From the NCBI RefSeq assembly GCF_029490015.1, contig NZ_CP120468.1, positions 2,356,001 to 2,420,000 of the forward strand: DNA of 64,000 nt. The letters run 5' to 3'. A program made the position numbers and the translations under genes. Every line of letters begins with the position of its first letter. The stretch's first letter is position 1. Source of the DNA: Halobaculum limi (GTDB taxonomy: Archaea > Halobacteriota > Halobacteria > Halobacteriales > Haloferacaceae). The notes under the pieces are model-generated. The model did not search any database, was not told where the DNA came from, and was given only the letters and a program-made list of their open reading frames with translations. This document shows, piece by piece, positions 1 to 8,579 of the stretch.

Positions 1-348
1 CACGTCGCGGGCGTCGCGCTGGTCGGGTTCGCAGTCGCGGGCGTCGGTCTCGACTACGTCGCCAACGGGGTCAACCTGTTCTGGCCGCTCCACGACCAGT
101 TCTACACGCTCAACGGACGTGCGGGCCTGTCGAACCAACGCGGCTTCTTCCAGACGTTCGTCGACCTGACGCCCGACCGCGTCCGAACGACGGAGAACCT
201 CCACTATTCGACCGGAATCGACCCGTCGCCGGGGAAGGAACCCGAGAACGTTGAGCGAGTGTTCCCGTTGGTGTGGGCCGGGTGGCAACTCCTGCTCGTC
301 GTGACGAGCATGGGCGTCCTCACCGCGCGGTTCGTCCGCGAGGAGTGA
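1..348 (+). CDS. Membrane protein, possible YdjM/DUF457-type metal-dependent hydrolase (C-terminal part)
   Basis: Frame 1 is open from the window edge to the TGA at 346-348, giving 115 residues with no start in view. Two hydrophobic stretches are visible, one at the very beginning (residues about 1-20) and one near the end (about 94-109), around a polar segment containing NLFWPLHDQFYTLNG. The tail resembles the C-terminus of haloarchaeal membrane-bound proteins annotated as metal-dependent hydrolases, in which LFWPL followed by His recurs. The metal-binding N-terminal half is outside the window, so the assignment is tentative; the reading frame itself is secure. Confidence 0.5.
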   Translation, partial: HVAGVALVGFAVAGVGLDYVANGVNLFWPLHDQFYTLNGRAGLSNQRGFFQTFVDLTPDRVRTTENLHYSTGIDPSPGKEPENVERVFPLVWAGWQLLLVVTSMGVLTARFVREE

Positions 349-415
349 CGGTGGGGCGAGCCAGTGACCTCGCCGCGACCGAGGGGTTGATTCGGCCCGC
401 CGCGGACCTCCGGAT

Positions 416-958
416 ATGACCGACGCTTCTGCCGAGTCCGTGACCGTCAGACCGTTCGATTCCGACGACGCCGCGTCGCTGTGGGACCTCAAGCGCGGCT
501 TCGAGACGGGCCTGGGCACGGGCACCGGCGGTGACGACAAGGCGACCAAGTACGAGGCGAAGTTGACCGACGAGTACCGGCAAGCGTGGCTCGACTGGGT
601 GGACCGCTGTGTCGACGAACAAGCGGCCACCGTGTCGGTCGCGGCGGTCGACGCTGCGGAGGATAGCGAGACCGCGGGCGACTCCCCGGCCCTCGCGGGC
701 TACGTGTTCGTCCTCCCTGAATCGCTGTCGTTCATCTGGGACGCGGCGGTCCTGAACGAGGTGTACGTCCGCCCCGCGTATCGCGGCACGGGCGTCGCCG
801 ATGACCTGATGGACGCGGCGCTGGCTACCGTTCGCGATCAGAGCCTCCCGCTTGACCGGATGGTTCTCGACGTGGACAGAGAGAACGACCGCGCACAGTC
901 GTTCTACGACAGATACGGCTTCACTCACTGGGGCGAGATGGTCGCCCGGGACCTCTGA
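416..958 (+). CDS. GNAT family N-acetyltransferase
   Basis: A 180-residue protein with a single GNAT fold. The acetyl-CoA binding motif A is visible near residues 115-130 (VYVRPAYRGTGVADDLM), and the C-terminal motif B follows (NDRAQSFYDRYGF, about 157-169). Proteins of this family transfer an acetyl group from acetyl-CoA to an amine; nothing here identifies the acceptor. The start is the ATG at 416, preceded by a 67-nt gap after the partial gene. It stands alone in orientation, with the next gene converging on it. The family is clear and the substrate is unknown. Confidence 0.85.
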   Translation: MTDASAESVTVRPFDSDDAASLWDLKRGFETGLGTGTGGDDKATKYEAKLTDEYRQAWLDWVDRCVDEQAATVSVAAVDAAEDSETAGDSPALAGYVFVLPESLSFIWDAAVLNEVYVRPAYRGTGVADDLMDAALATVRDQSLPLDRMVLDVDRENDRAQSFYDRYGFTHWGEMVARDL

Positions 959-993
959 GCGAACGCGGACCCGACCGACCTGCCGCGACCGAC

Positions 994-1614
994 CTACCGT
1001 GACCGGACGACCGCGCCGACCGCACCGCCGATACCGCCGAAGACGGCCGGGTAGACGAGGCCCGCGAGCAGTGCCGCGGTGACGTAGTCCGGGTGGATGC
1101 TTCCCACGTCGCCGCCGCCGTAGGCGAACAGGAACGCCCCGACGAGTGCGAGGAGGAAGTACGCGGGAACGACGCCGAGGGCGGCGATACTCCCGTCGGC
1201 CGGCGACTCGGCTTCGGCGACGAACGCGATTGCTGCACCTGCCGCGAGCAACGCTACGGGCGGAACGAGATACAGATAGCCGAGCGACGCCTCGGCACTC
1301 GCCAGGAGGTCGACTGCCCGCGTCCCGCCGCCGAGCGTCGGGACTACCGTCGAGACGAAGTGCGCGTTGTAGAAGTACCAGCCGACCCCCTGCCAGGCGG
1401 CCGCCGGGTCCCCGCCAAACAGACTGGCGACGAAGTTCAACGCGCCGAGACGGTCGCGAACCGCGCTCGCCTGCGTGAGGTACGTGACGAGGTAGCCGAG
1501 GAGATACGCGCCGACCCCACCTCCGACGCCCGCCCCGACGGCGACCCGTGAGAGCAGGTCGCTCGACTCGTTCCCAGTCGCTGTTCCGTCGCTTCGCTCG
1601 AATGCCTCTCCCAT
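994..1614 (-). CDS. Haloarchaeal multi-pass membrane protein of unknown function
   Basis: About 206 residues starting at the ATG at 1614 (MGEAFERSDG); an upstream in-frame extension to 1704 has unlike, arginine- and threonine-rich composition and was rejected. The protein has a short polar N-terminus and then about five hydrophobic segments (near residues 22-42, 80-95, 112-130, 144-164 and 176-200) rich in Gly and Ala. The architecture resembles DUF7978-type haloarchaeal membrane proteins, but I cannot confirm membership. No catalytic motif is visible. It converges with the GNAT gene at 416-958 and is divergent from the amidohydrolase. Confidence 0.7.
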   Translation of the reverse strand: MGEAFERSDGTATGNESSDLLSRVAVGAGVGGGVGAYLLGYLVTYLTQASAVRDRLGALNFVASLFGGDPAAAWQGVGWYFYNAHFVSTVVPTLGGGTRAVDLLASAEASLGYLYLVPPVALLAAGAAIAFVAEAESPADGSIAALGVVPAYFLLALVGAFLFAYGGGDVGSIHPDYVTAALLAGLVYPAVFGGIGGAVGAVVRSR

Positions 1615-1736
1615 ACACCCGGCCAGCGCTGGCTGAAATAAACTCGTTGTGGCCGTCGAGGCGTGCGTTCGATGTGGTGTCTCTGCGCTAATTCCGAGTC
1701 GCAACCCTCATTCACCGTGGTTTCCGAGCGGTGACC

Positions 1737-2930
1737 ATGTTACTACGAGACGCGACCCTCGTCGACGCCGACGGCGTGAGGGTCGGTGACCTCCGAGTCG
1801 ACGGCGACCGGATCGCCGACGTCGGTGACCTCGCGCCGCGATCTGACGAGTCCGTCCTCGACCTCGACGGCCGGACGCTCCTTCCGGGCCTCGTCGACGC
1901 GCACATCCACTACTCGCTGTCGGGCGAGCGAAGCGTCGAAGACGTGGTCGGGATGAGCGACGCCGAACTCGCACTGGTCGAAGCACGAAACGCCCGCAAG
2001 ACGCTGGAAGCGGGCGTCACAGGCGTTCGGGTGATGGGCGCACGCGACGTCGACGTGCACGTGCGCGACCGCATCGCCGCAGGCGAGATACCCGGCCCGC
2101 GAACCGTCGCCAGCTGTCGGTCTATCACCGCCACCGGTGGCCACGGCCATCACCTCGGGCGGGAGATAACCGGCGCGGACGACGCCCGTCGCGCTGTCCG
2201 CGAACAGGCGAAGCGCGGAGCCGACTTCACGAAGTTCATGGTCACCGGCGGGGTGACGACGCCGGGGTCGGACCCGAACGAGACGGCCCTGACCGACGCC
2301 GAAGTCGAGGCACTCGTCGACGAGTCACACCGCCGCGGGATGCACACGGCCACACACGCCCACGGCGCGGCGGGCGTGAAGGCGGCCGTCGAAGCGGGCG
2401 TCGACACGGTCGAACACGGCACGCTCCTCGACGACGAGGCTATCGAGATGCTCCTCGCGGCGGACGTGACGCTCGTGCCGACGCTGTCTGCACCCCACCA
2501 CATCGTCCGCAACGTCGACGCCGCGACGGAGGAGGACCGCACGAAGACCGAAGCAGTGTACGACCGCCACCTCGACTCGTTCCGTCGCGCAGTCGACGCG
2601 GGCGTTCGGATCGCCGGCGGGACCGACGCGGGCACGCCGTTCAACATGCACGGCGGGAACGCAGCGGAGGTCACGTTTATGATCGACAACGGGATGGACC
2701 CGCTAGCGGCGCTGACGGCGATGACGAAGACGGCCGCCGAGACGGTCGGCCTCCAAGATCAAGGAACGCTCGAACGGGGGACGTACGCCGACCTCCTTGT
2801 GTGTGGGAGTGACCCGACCGAAGATCCGAAGACGCTGAACGACCCGCAGGTCGTCCTAAAGGGCGGCGCGGTCGTCGCTGGCGGCGACGAGCGAACGAAG
2901 CGAGCGGTCGCGGACACCCGCGACTCGTAG
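1737..2930 (+). CDS. Amidohydrolase superfamily metal-dependent hydrolase (prolidase/imidazolonepropionase-like)
   Basis: A 397-residue protein with the composite-domain amidohydrolase layout. It has an N-terminal beta sandwich, then GLVDAHIH (metal site HxH, about residues 49-56), a Lys in FTKFMVTGG that would be the carbamylated bridging ligand, THAHG and EHGT histidines, and the terminal GGTDAG aspartate. The C-terminal sandwich ends with the ADLLVCGSDP motif of the family. This set of ligands indicates a binuclear-metal hydrolase, usually annotated as Xaa-Pro dipeptidase-like in haloarchaea; the substrate is not determined by the sequence. The start is the ATG at 1737; a GTG two codons upstream (1731) is an alternative. 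Confidence 0.85.
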   Translation: MLLRDATLVDADGVRVGDLRVDGDRIADVGDLAPRSDESVLDLDGRTLLPGLVDAHIHYSLSGERSVEDVVGMSDAELALVEARNARKTLEAGVTGVRVMGARDVDVHVRDRIAAGEIPGPRTVASCRSITATGGHGHHLGREITGADDARRAVREQAKRGADFTKFMVTGGVTTPGSDPNETALTDAEVEALVDESHRRGMHTATHAHGAAGVKAAVEAGVDTVEHGTLLDDEAIEMLLAADVTLVPTLSAPHHIVRNVDAATEEDRTKTEAVYDRHLDSFRRAVDAGVRIAGGTDAGTPFNMHGGNAAEVTFMIDNGMDPLAALTAMTKTAAETVGLQDQGTLERGTYADLLVCGSDPTEDPKTLNDPQVVLKGGAVVAGGDERTKRAVADTRDS

Positions 2931-2962
2931 GTCGTTCTCGTCCGACCGCAGTCACCGCGTCG

Positions 2963-3616
2963 CTACTCCGCCGCTCTGAAGTCGACGTCGTCGACGAACT
3001 CGACGGTATCGTCGATGGCCGTGCCGACAGTCTCGGCGTACTCGTCTCGATGGACCGAGAACCGGCGCAGGTCGTGAACCTCGCCGTCGCCGTCGCGGAT
3101 ACGGTTGCGAAGCAGTCGCTCCTCGCGGCCACCCATCGACTCGATGTACTTCGTGATGGCGCGAACCGACTGCTCGTTGTCCGGCATCGCCGCCACCGAG
3201 AGGACGTCGAGGTCGAGTCGCTCGAACGCGAGCGCCGCAAGTGCCCGCGCACGCTCGCCCGAGTAGCCGCGCCCCCAGAACGACTTTCTGAGCCAGATGC
3301 CGAGCGTCGCCGTCCGCAGATCCCAGTCGAGCATCAGGCCGGTGTTGCCCGCGTACTCGCCGGCCTGCTCCTCGCCCTCACGTGGGAAGACGGCGTACGT
3401 CGCCGACTCTCCATCCTCCCAGTTCTCACGAAACTGGTCGAGGACGTCGGCGCTCTCCTTCGGGTGCTCGTGTGGTGCCCACGAGAGGCCCTCGCACTCC
3501 TCGGCGATGGTGTCGGAGCGGCGCTCGCCCGCGTGGTCGTAGAACGACAGCGCGTCGACAGCGGCGTCGTGGCGGTCCAACCGGAGACGGTCGGTTCTGA
3601 TACGGTCGGGGAACAC
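2963..3616 (-). CDS. GNAT acetyltransferase, RimJ/RimL type
   Basis: About 217 residues. The sequence RIRTDRLRLDR at the N-terminus and the motif A region WLRKSFWGRGYSGERA, followed by NEQSVRAITKYIESMGG, are typical of the ribosomal-protein/spermidine-type GNAT subgroup that acetylates N-terminal or side-chain amines. The start is assigned to GTG at 3616 because a TATA-like TTTTTA lies 24-29 nt upstream, as expected for a leaderless haloarchaeal transcript. The longer ORF to 3739 would begin with an unrelated basic segment. It is divergent from the glutaredoxin-like gene. The acceptor substrate is unknown. Confidence 0.8.
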   Translation of the reverse strand: MFPDRIRTDRLRLDRHDAAVDALSFYDHAGERRSDTIAEECEGLSWAPHEHPKESADVLDQFRENWEDGESATYAVFPREGEEQAGEYAGNTGLMLDWDLRTATLGIWLRKSFWGRGYSGERARALAALAFERLDLDVLSVAAMPDNEQSVRAITKYIESMGGREERLLRNRIRDGDGEVHDLRRFSVHRDEYAETVGTAIDDTVEFVDDVDFRAAE

Positions 3617-3639
3617 ACCCAGGCAGATGGCGAGGGAGC

Positions 3640-3645
3640 TAAAAA
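3640..3645 (-). promoter_or_regulatory. TATA box of the 2963-3616 GNAT gene
   Basis: On the minus strand the sequence reads TTTTTAGC. It lies 24-29 nt upstream of the GTG at 3616, the spacing of an archaeal TATA box to a leaderless transcription start. Its position is the main argument for the shorter GNAT start. Confidence 0.5.
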
Positions 3646-3751
3646 GCGTAGTTCGGGAGAGTGGATGGGTGACACACCGCACGACGGCTCCGCAGGTGGA
3701 ACGCACACCCCGACGGAGTTTAAGTTCGGGGCGGCGCAAGGAGCGAGTGCA

Positions 3752-4009
3752 ATGGCGAATCTCGTCCTCTACGAACTCGAAGGCTGTCCGTACTGCGCGA
3801 AAGTCACCAACAAACTCGCGGAACTCGGCCTCGAGTACGAGTCGGTGATGGTCCCTCGCTCACACAGCGACCGGACCGAAGTCGAAGAAGTGTCCGGACA
3901 GACTGGCGTCCCCGTCCTCGTCGACGAGGACAACGGCATCGAGGGGATGCCCGAGTCCGACGACATCGTCGAGTACCTCGAAGAGACGTACGGCGACGCG
4001 GCGGCGTAA
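3752..4009 (+). CDS. Glutaredoxin-like / GST N-terminal domain protein
   Basis: An 85-residue single thioredoxin-fold domain. It begins LVLYELEGCPYC, placing the redox pair CPYC at residues 12-15, then has the cis-proline region TGVPVLVDED and a helix ending EYLEETYG. Small proteins like this act as thiol-disulfide oxidoreductases in the cytoplasm; haloarchaea use gamma-glutamylcysteine rather than glutathione, so the physiological thiol is likely that (family knowledge, not seen here). The start is the ATG at 3752. A much longer in-frame ORF beginning at 3050 is antisense to the GNAT gene and was rejected. Confidence 0.9.
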   Translation: MANLVLYELEGCPYCAKVTNKLAELGLEYESVMVPRSHSDRTEVEEVSGQTGVPVLVDEDNGIEGMPESDDIVEYLEETYGDAAA

Positions 4010-4143
4010 GCGACGGTCGAACGGCCGTTCGTTTTCTGCGGAGTCGTAGTACAGTAGTGCGACTGCGACAGTCACGACTAGTGACAGCTACGACTCAGCG
4101 ACTGGTACTTGCTCGAAGAACCAATATCGTGCGAGCGGCCGTA

Positions 4144-5127
4144 TTACGCCTCTGCGGGTTCGTCCGACCGCTCACGGATGAGTTCGCGGATGCGCTCGGG
4201 GTCGTCCGCCCGCGACAACTCGAAGGCGGTGACGATTGCGGTGCCGTCGACGGACTCCTTCTTGGGTTCGTCCTCACCTTCTGTGAAGTACACCGCGCGC
4301 GTGCCGGTGACGCGCCCGAGGGACCCCATCAGTTTCGCCCGCTTCTCGGCCGTTCGGGTGAACGGAGAGTGGCCGGTCAACAGCGTGAACTCGACGCGTG
4401 GTTCGGCCTCGTCCTCGCTCACCGCGGTGAACGGGGCGCGTTGGGTGGGGTGGACCGCGAACCCGGCGCGCGAGAGGACCGCGTACACGTGTTCGTCGTC
4501 GGGTGACACCTCCGGTGGTTCCGGCGTCGGGTCGGACTCGCGCACCTCGCGAGCGCCCTCCAACACCCTGACCGGGTCGGAGAAGGGACGGTCGAACAGG
4601 TCCTCCAACTGGACCGCGACTTCGACGGAGGCGTTCATCCCGTTCTCGTACTTGGCGACCGTGCGGCGGGAGACGCCGAGTTCGTCGGCGAGGCGGCCCA
4701 GACTCCAGCCACGCTCCTTCCGCTCGTCGGCGACGGTGGTACCGTCTATGTTCACGTACAGGCCGCCGGGCGCGGCGTAGATGAGCGGCGGCACCTCCTC
4801 GATGAGGAGGTCGTACAGCGTGTCGGGGTGGATTGCGGGCACGCCGTGGCGGAAGTAGACGACGCCAGGCTTCAGGTCCTCGTCGCGCGTGCGGAGGCCG
4901 ACGAGGATGGGCGTCGCTGAGAGGTACTCACCGAGTCGGCGCATCTCCGCGCCGGTCGGTCGGTCGAAGGCGTCGACGTTGCCGAGCACCTTCACGAGCA
5001 GGAGGTCCTCCCCGCGTCTGGCGGCCACGTCGAAGCTCTTGGGCCGCACGGCGCAGCGTTCGCTGACGAGGAAGTCCGCGTCCGCGAGCATCGCGGTCAC
5101 GTTTCCAATCAGCGCCGTCCGGGACAT
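4144..5127 (-). CDS. Archaeal HTH-type (XRE/Cro) transcriptional regulator
   Basis: A 327-residue protein starting [14 protein letters not shown]. The N-terminal third ([27 protein letters not shown]) resembles a nuclease-like/ligand domain, and a Cro/C1-type helix-turn-helix is at about residues 128-165 ([20 protein letters not shown] followed by KYENG). A C-terminal domain (about 210-320) carries the segment [15 protein letters not shown]. This arrangement matches the conserved archaeal 'putative HTH-type transcriptional regulatory protein' family of about 320 residues. A TATA-like ATATAA lies 25-30 nt upstream of the ATG at 5127, so an upstream GTG start is less likely. It is divergent from tiaS. 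Confidence 0.85.
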   Translation of the reverse strand: MSRTALIGNVTAMLADADFLVSERCAVRPKSFDVAARRGEDLLLVKVLGNVDAFDRPTGAEMRRLGEYLSATPILVGLRTRDEDLKPGVVYFRHGVPAIHPDTLYDLLIEEVPPLIYAAPGGLYVNIDGTTVADERKERGWSLGRLADELGVSRRTVAKYENGMNASVEVAVQLEDLFDRPFSDPVRVLEGAREVRESDPTPEPPEVSPDDEHVYAVLSRAGFAVHPTQRAPFTAVSEDEAEPRVEFTLLTGHSPFTRTAEKRAKLMGSLGRVTGTRAVYFTEGEDEPKKESVDGTAIVTAFELSRADDPERIRELIRERSDEPAEA

Positions 5128-5151
5128 ATCGATATATACGCCGCTGATCAC

Positions 5152-5157
5152 TTATAT
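5152..5157 (-). promoter_or_regulatory. TATA box of the 4144-5127 regulator gene
   Basis: On the minus strand this reads ATATAA, 25-30 nt upstream of the ATG at 5127. The spacing suits a leaderless transcript and supports the assigned start. Confidence 0.5.
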
Positions 5158-5286
5158 GGGTTGTGCCACTCTCCGAAATCGGCAACACGACGCCCACAGG
5201 CGGTCTCCGCGACGCTGTGGCCGGTAGAGGTATATACTCGGTCGTGACGCGAAAGGCACAACTCCCGACACCGACTTCCTCGCGGT

Positions 5287-6615
5287 GTGACCGTCATCGG
5301 CCTCGACGACACCGACTCGCGGACGGCGGGGATGTGCAGTACGTACCTCGCGACGCTGGTGGCCGAGGCCATCGAACGCGCGGGTGACCGCGTCGACCGG
5401 CGACTGCTCGTTCGCTTGAACCCCGGCGTTGAACACAAGACGCGAGGGAACGCGGCGCTGGCGCTTCACACCGACGCCGACCCGGAGACGGCGATGCGTC
5501 TCGCGAGCGAGTTGGTCGAATCGTACGCCGTCGATACCGACCCCCGGACGTCGCCCGGCGTCGTCGTCGCCGACTGCGACCCAGAGGAGATTCCCGATAC
5601 TGTCGCCGACTTCGCTCGTGAGGCGGTTCGGGAGTTCCACGACCTCGACGCGGCGTTGGCGCTGGCCGACGATGCGGGCTTCGAGACGCGAGGGTGGGGC
5701 GGTGCGGACACCACCGGCGGCGACGACGTGGTCGGCCGCGGTCGGATCGGTGCGCTCGCCGCGGTCGGCGCGTGGCGGGCGTTCGACGACTGGACGTACG
5801 AACGCATCTCGTATCGGGAGTTCGACCGCTGTGGGACGCCCCGCGAGGTAGACGCCGAGAGCGTCTTCGCGGCCGCCGCCGACCAGTATCCCCGTGCGTG
5901 GGACACCGTCGACCGCGGCGAAGGTGAGACGGTGTGCGTCCCGAACGCGCCCGGCCCCATCCTCCACGGCATCCGCGGCGACGACCCCGAGGCGGTGACG
6001 GTGCTCGCCGCTGCTATCGAGAGCGAACCCGTCGAGCGGTCGGCGCTGTTCGTGACGAACCAGGGAACGGACGCACACCTCCGAGATGGGTCGCTCGGTA
6101 GTCTCCGTGACCGCCGCGCGTACCGTGTCGACGTGACCGTCGTGGAACCACCCGAGACACGACGTGGCGGACACGTGTTCTTCGGTGTCGACGGTTCCGA
6201 AGCGGCACCAGTCGACAGCCACGACCGAGCGTCCGACCTCCGCTGTGTCGCCTTCGAACCGACCAAGCGGTTCCGTGACCGCGTTCGCTCACTCCGCGTC
6301 GGCGACCGCCTCACCGTCTGTGGCGAGGTGGACGACGGGACGATCAAACTGGAGAAATTCGCCATCCGCGACCTCGTCGAGACGGACCGCGTCGTGCCCA
6401 CCTGCCCCGACTGCGGACGGTCGATGAAGTCGGCGGGCGCAGACCAAGGCTACCGCTGTCGCGACTGCGGGACCAGCGAACCCGGAAAACGCGAGGTGTC
6501 CGTCGACCGCGACCTCGAACCCGGCTGGTACGAAGTGCCGCCGTGTGCGCGACGCCACATCAGCAAGCCGCTGGTTCGGGGTGGCTTCGACGCGCCGACC
6601 CACCCGGAGCGGTGA
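5287..6615 (+). CDS. tiaS: tRNA(Ile2) 2-agmatinylcytidine synthetase TiaS
   Basis: A 442-residue protein starting at GTG 5287 (VIGLDDTDSRTAGMCS). TiaS uses ATP and agmatine to modify C34 of the tRNA-Ile with CAU anticodon so that it reads AUA. The family's kinase-like N-terminal domain is recognisable by GLDDTDS and the Arg-rich RRLLVRLNPGVEHKTRGNAA region. Next come GRIGALAAVGAW and a middle domain, an OB-fold at about 290-360 (GHVFFGVDG onward) and a C-terminal zinc ribbon with CPDCGRSM and CRDCG. Length matches archaeal TiaS. It is divergent from the HTH regulator; a TATA-like TATATAC sits near 5231. Confidence 0.93.
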   Translation: MTVIGLDDTDSRTAGMCSTYLATLVAEAIERAGDRVDRRLLVRLNPGVEHKTRGNAALALHTDADPETAMRLASELVESYAVDTDPRTSPGVVVADCDPEEIPDTVADFAREAVREFHDLDAALALADDAGFETRGWGGADTTGGDDVVGRGRIGALAAVGAWRAFDDWTYERISYREFDRCGTPREVDAESVFAAAADQYPRAWDTVDRGEGETVCVPNAPGPILHGIRGDDPEAVTVLAAAIESEPVERSALFVTNQGTDAHLRDGSLGSLRDRRAYRVDVTVVEPPETRRGGHVFFGVDGSEAAPVDSHDRASDLRCVAFEPTKRFRDRVRSLRVGDRLTVCGEVDDGTIKLEKFAIRDLVETDRVVPTCPDCGRSMKSAGADQGYRCRDCGTSEPGKREVSVDRDLEPGWYEVPPCARRHISKPLVRGGFDAPTHPER

Positions 6616-6633
6616 CGCGGCCCGCGCGACTGC

Positions 6634-7143
6634 TCACTCGAACACGGCGTCTAACTGCTCCTCGTCCCACGGATTGATCTCGTCATCTGCACGGAACCCG
6701 GCGAGCGTGTCGAACCGCACCGCGGTTGTCTCCTCGCGAGCCTCCGGCACGCCTTCGGCTAGTTCGCGGTCGACGACGTAGCGGACGGCGACGATAGCGC
6801 GGTCGCCCGTCGTCGCGTGGTCGACCCGGAACAGCGTCAGGTCGGCGGGGCCGGCGCGGAGGCCGGTCTCCTCGCGGAGTTCCCGAACTGCGCCGTCTGC
6901 GGGGTGTTCGTCGTACTCGAGGTTGCCGCCGGGCACGCCCCAGAACCCGCGATGCGGGTCGACCGCTCGCTTCCCGAGCAACACCTCGTCGCCGTCGCGG
7001 ACGACGACGCTCGCGACGGGTTTGGAGTTCTGCCAGACGATCCGGTCACAGGTGGGGCAGTGGCGACGCTCGCGTTCCTCGACCGTGATGCGGTCGAGTT
7101 CCGTCCCGCACAGCGGGCAGTAGTCGCCGGCGACGGTGATCAT
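6634..7143 (-). CDS. NUDIX hydrolase with N-terminal zinc ribbon
   Basis: A 169-residue protein. The first 35 residues form a zinc ribbon with CPLCG and CPTCD, followed by WQNSKPVASVVV, the usual beginning of the domain. The Nudix box is intact: GG at about residue 71, then REL-REETGL with the two catalytic glutamates of REUXEE (about residues 87-93). Such enzymes hydrolyse nucleoside diphosphates linked to another moiety; the ribbon-bearing subgroup includes NADH pyrophosphatase-like and ADP-ribose pyrophosphatase-like proteins. The substrate is unresolved. It lies 18 nt from the tiaS stop on the opposite strand and 34 nt downstream of the threonine-synthase-like gene, so co-transcription with that gene is plausible. 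Confidence 0.9.
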   Translation of the reverse strand: MITVAGDYCPLCGTELDRITVEERERRHCPTCDRIVWQNSKPVASVVVRDGDEVLLGKRAVDPHRGFWGVPGGNLEYDEHPADGAVRELREETGLRAGPADLTLFRVDHATTGDRAIVAVRYVVDRELAEGVPEAREETTAVRFDTLAGFRADDEINPWDEEQLDAVFE

Positions 7144-7177
7144 CGCTGCTCGCCTCCGGAGTTCGGTCGGCTCCGGC

Positions 7178-8263
7178 TCACGTCTTCAACCCACTCCCAG
7201 TCAGCGGAACGACGACGTCTTCGTCGCCAGCGAGGACGCCACGCTTGCGGTACTCGCGGAGTGCTGCGGGCGCGATAGCGCACGTCGGTTCCGTGTAGAA
7301 GCCGGCGGCGTGCAGAGCGTCGAGTTCCGACTCGACGGCGTCGCCGTCGAGTGCGATGGCGTCGCCGCCGGTGTCCGCGATAGCGTCGAGGATCTGGTCG
7401 CCGCGAACCGGGTCCGGAATCTGGATACCGTCGGCAGCGTCGTTGGTGCCGGCGGCCGCCTCGGGACCGTGCAGTGATTCGACGATGGGCGCGTAGCCCG
7501 CTGCCTGTGCGCCCAGCAGTCGGGGGACATCGTCGATCCAGCCAGCGTCGGCGAGCGCCCGGAAGCCGCGGTACGCACCGAGAAAGAGGGTGCCGTGACC
7601 AAGCGGGAGGACGACCGCGTCCGGGGCATCCCAGTCGCGCTGGAGCGCCGTCTCGTAGGCAACCGTCGCGGTACCCGCGAAGAACGCGGGGTTCCACGCG
7701 TGGCTGGCGTACCAGCCAGCGTCGACTTCGACGGCGTCGATGCAGGCGTCGGTCGTCGCCTGTCGCGGGCCCTCGGTCTTCACGGGTGTCGCGCCCGCCC
7801 GTCGGATGGCACGGAGTTTGGCGTCTTTCACCGACGCGGGGACGTATATCTCGGCGTCGATGCCGGCGCGGGCGGCGTAGGTGGCGATGGCCGCGCCCGC
7901 GTTGCCCGAGGAGTCCTCGACGACCGTGTCGACGCCGAGCGCCTCCGCCCGCGAAACGGTCGTCGTCGCCCCCCGATCCTTGAACGACCCGGTGGGGAAG
8001 ACGTACTCCAGTTTGAACTGGGCGTCCCAGTCGTCGGCGTCGACGAGCGGCGTCATCCCCTCGCCGAGCGTCACCGACGGCGACTCCGGGAGGAACTCGT
8101 CGAACGACCAGAGGCCGTCGCGCGTGTCGAACGTGCTCGGGTCCGGCGCGGGGCCGTCGGGGAGCGGTCGCTCGGCGTACTCCAGCGGGTGGCCGCAAGA
8201 GCACCGCCAGCGGTCGGCGTACTCGGCCCCGCAGTCGGGACAGTAGAGCGAGGGAGCGGTCAT
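7178..8263 (-). CDS. Threonine synthase-like PLP-dependent enzyme
   Basis: A 361-residue fold-type II PLP enzyme. The N-terminus has paired cysteines CPDC and CSCG as in archaeal threonine synthases. It is followed by TPLVDADDW, the PLP lysine in PTGSFKDRGA (about residues 91-100), the phosphate-binding SSGNAGAA, and a C-terminal LTGSGLKT that matches the end of threonine synthases. Threonine synthase converts O-phosphohomoserine to threonine. Haloarchaea often carry several paralogs, so this may be a side copy rather than the pathway enzyme; homoserine kinase (54248-55126) is far away. The ATG at 8263 fits the family start. Confidence 0.85.
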   Translation of the reverse strand: MTAPSLYCPDCGAEYADRWRCSCGHPLEYAERPLPDGPAPDPSTFDTRDGLWSFDEFLPESPSVTLGEGMTPLVDADDWDAQFKLEYVFPTGSFKDRGATTTVSRAEALGVDTVVEDSSGNAGAAIATYAARAGIDAEIYVPASVKDAKLRAIRRAGATPVKTEGPRQATTDACIDAVEVDAGWYASHAWNPAFFAGTATVAYETALQRDWDAPDAVVLPLGHGTLFLGAYRGFRALADAGWIDDVPRLLGAQAAGYAPIVESLHGPEAAAGTNDAADGIQIPDPVRGDQILDAIADTGGDAIALDGDAVESELDALHAAGFYTEPTCAIAPAALREYRKRGVLAGDEDVVVPLTGSGLKT

Positions 8264-8432
8264 AGCGGAACCGGCGGCCCGAGGGGACCAGTAGGTGACG
8301 GTTCAGGGAGCCACGCGAACCCCGACGTTGGCGGTCCGAGAACTGTTCGGCGACTGGTAGCGACCAACGCGTTTGCTGTCGCGGTACTGTTCGGCGAGCG
8401 AAGCGAGCCGATTCACCGCGAGCGAGGCTTCC

Positions 8433-8452
8433 GGCCGAGCGAGCGGCCTTTT
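8433..8452 (+). terminator. GC stem followed by TTTT (terminator-like, orphan)
   Basis: GGCCG (8433-8437), a six-base loop and CGGCC (8444-8448) are followed by TTTT. It has the form of an intrinsic terminator on the plus strand, yet no plus-strand gene lies upstream, so the role is uncertain. Confidence 0.3.
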
Positions 8453-8459
8453 GATCATC

Positions 8460-8510
8460 ATCAGAATCACTCTACGATTCTGATTAGCAGTCAGACTCTC
8501 CGAGTCTGAC
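8460..8510. repeat. Two adjacent perfect 9-bp inverted repeats
   Basis: ATCAGAATC (8460-8468) pairs with GATTCTGAT (8476-8484) across a 7-nt loop. Five bases later GTCAGACTC (8490-8498) pairs with GAGTCTGAC (8502-8510) across a 3-nt loop. The two stems are related in sequence (TCAGAATC and TCAGACTC), which suggests duplication with compensatory change. Confidence 0.75.
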
Positions 8511-8529
8511 GGCATCGACGGGGTTTGGC

Positions 8530-8564
8530 TGGGGTCGAGTGCGCCGAAGGCGCACGAGGCCCCA
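8530..8564. repeat. Composite hairpin next to an A/T run
   Basis: The inner stem GTGCGCC (8539-8545) and GGCGCAC (8549-8555) is extended by TGGGG at 8530 pairing with CCCCA ending at 8564, with a G-U pair and a 2x2 internal loop between. On the minus strand the stop codon at 8580 is followed by ACTTTTTAC and then this hairpin, so it lies in the 3' region of the 8580-9539 gene. Confidence 0.65.
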
Positions 8565-8579
8565 GTAAAAAGTGGTCGG

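Larger units (their letters stand above)
8264..8579. other. Intergenic region with serial hairpins
   Basis: 316 nt between the start of the threonine-synthase-like gene and the stop of the M14-type gene, both on the minus strand. The only open frames are shadow-like and unconvincing. It holds a GC hairpin ending in TTTT (8433-8452, plus strand), two perfect 9-bp hairpins (8460-8510) and a larger composite hairpin (8530-8564). It is also the 5' region of the threonine-synthase-like gene, so termination or leader regulation are both possible. Confidence 0.6.

Noticed and set aside
320-1618. Arg-rich 432-codon ORF on the minus strand
   Set aside because: It runs antisense to the GNAT gene at 416-958 and through the membrane-protein gene; composition is Arg/Gly-rich, typical of a GC-rich shadow frame.
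8303-8515. 70-codon minus-strand ORF over the hairpin region
   Set aside because: Its codons are the hairpin arms themselves; no start context or motif is visible.
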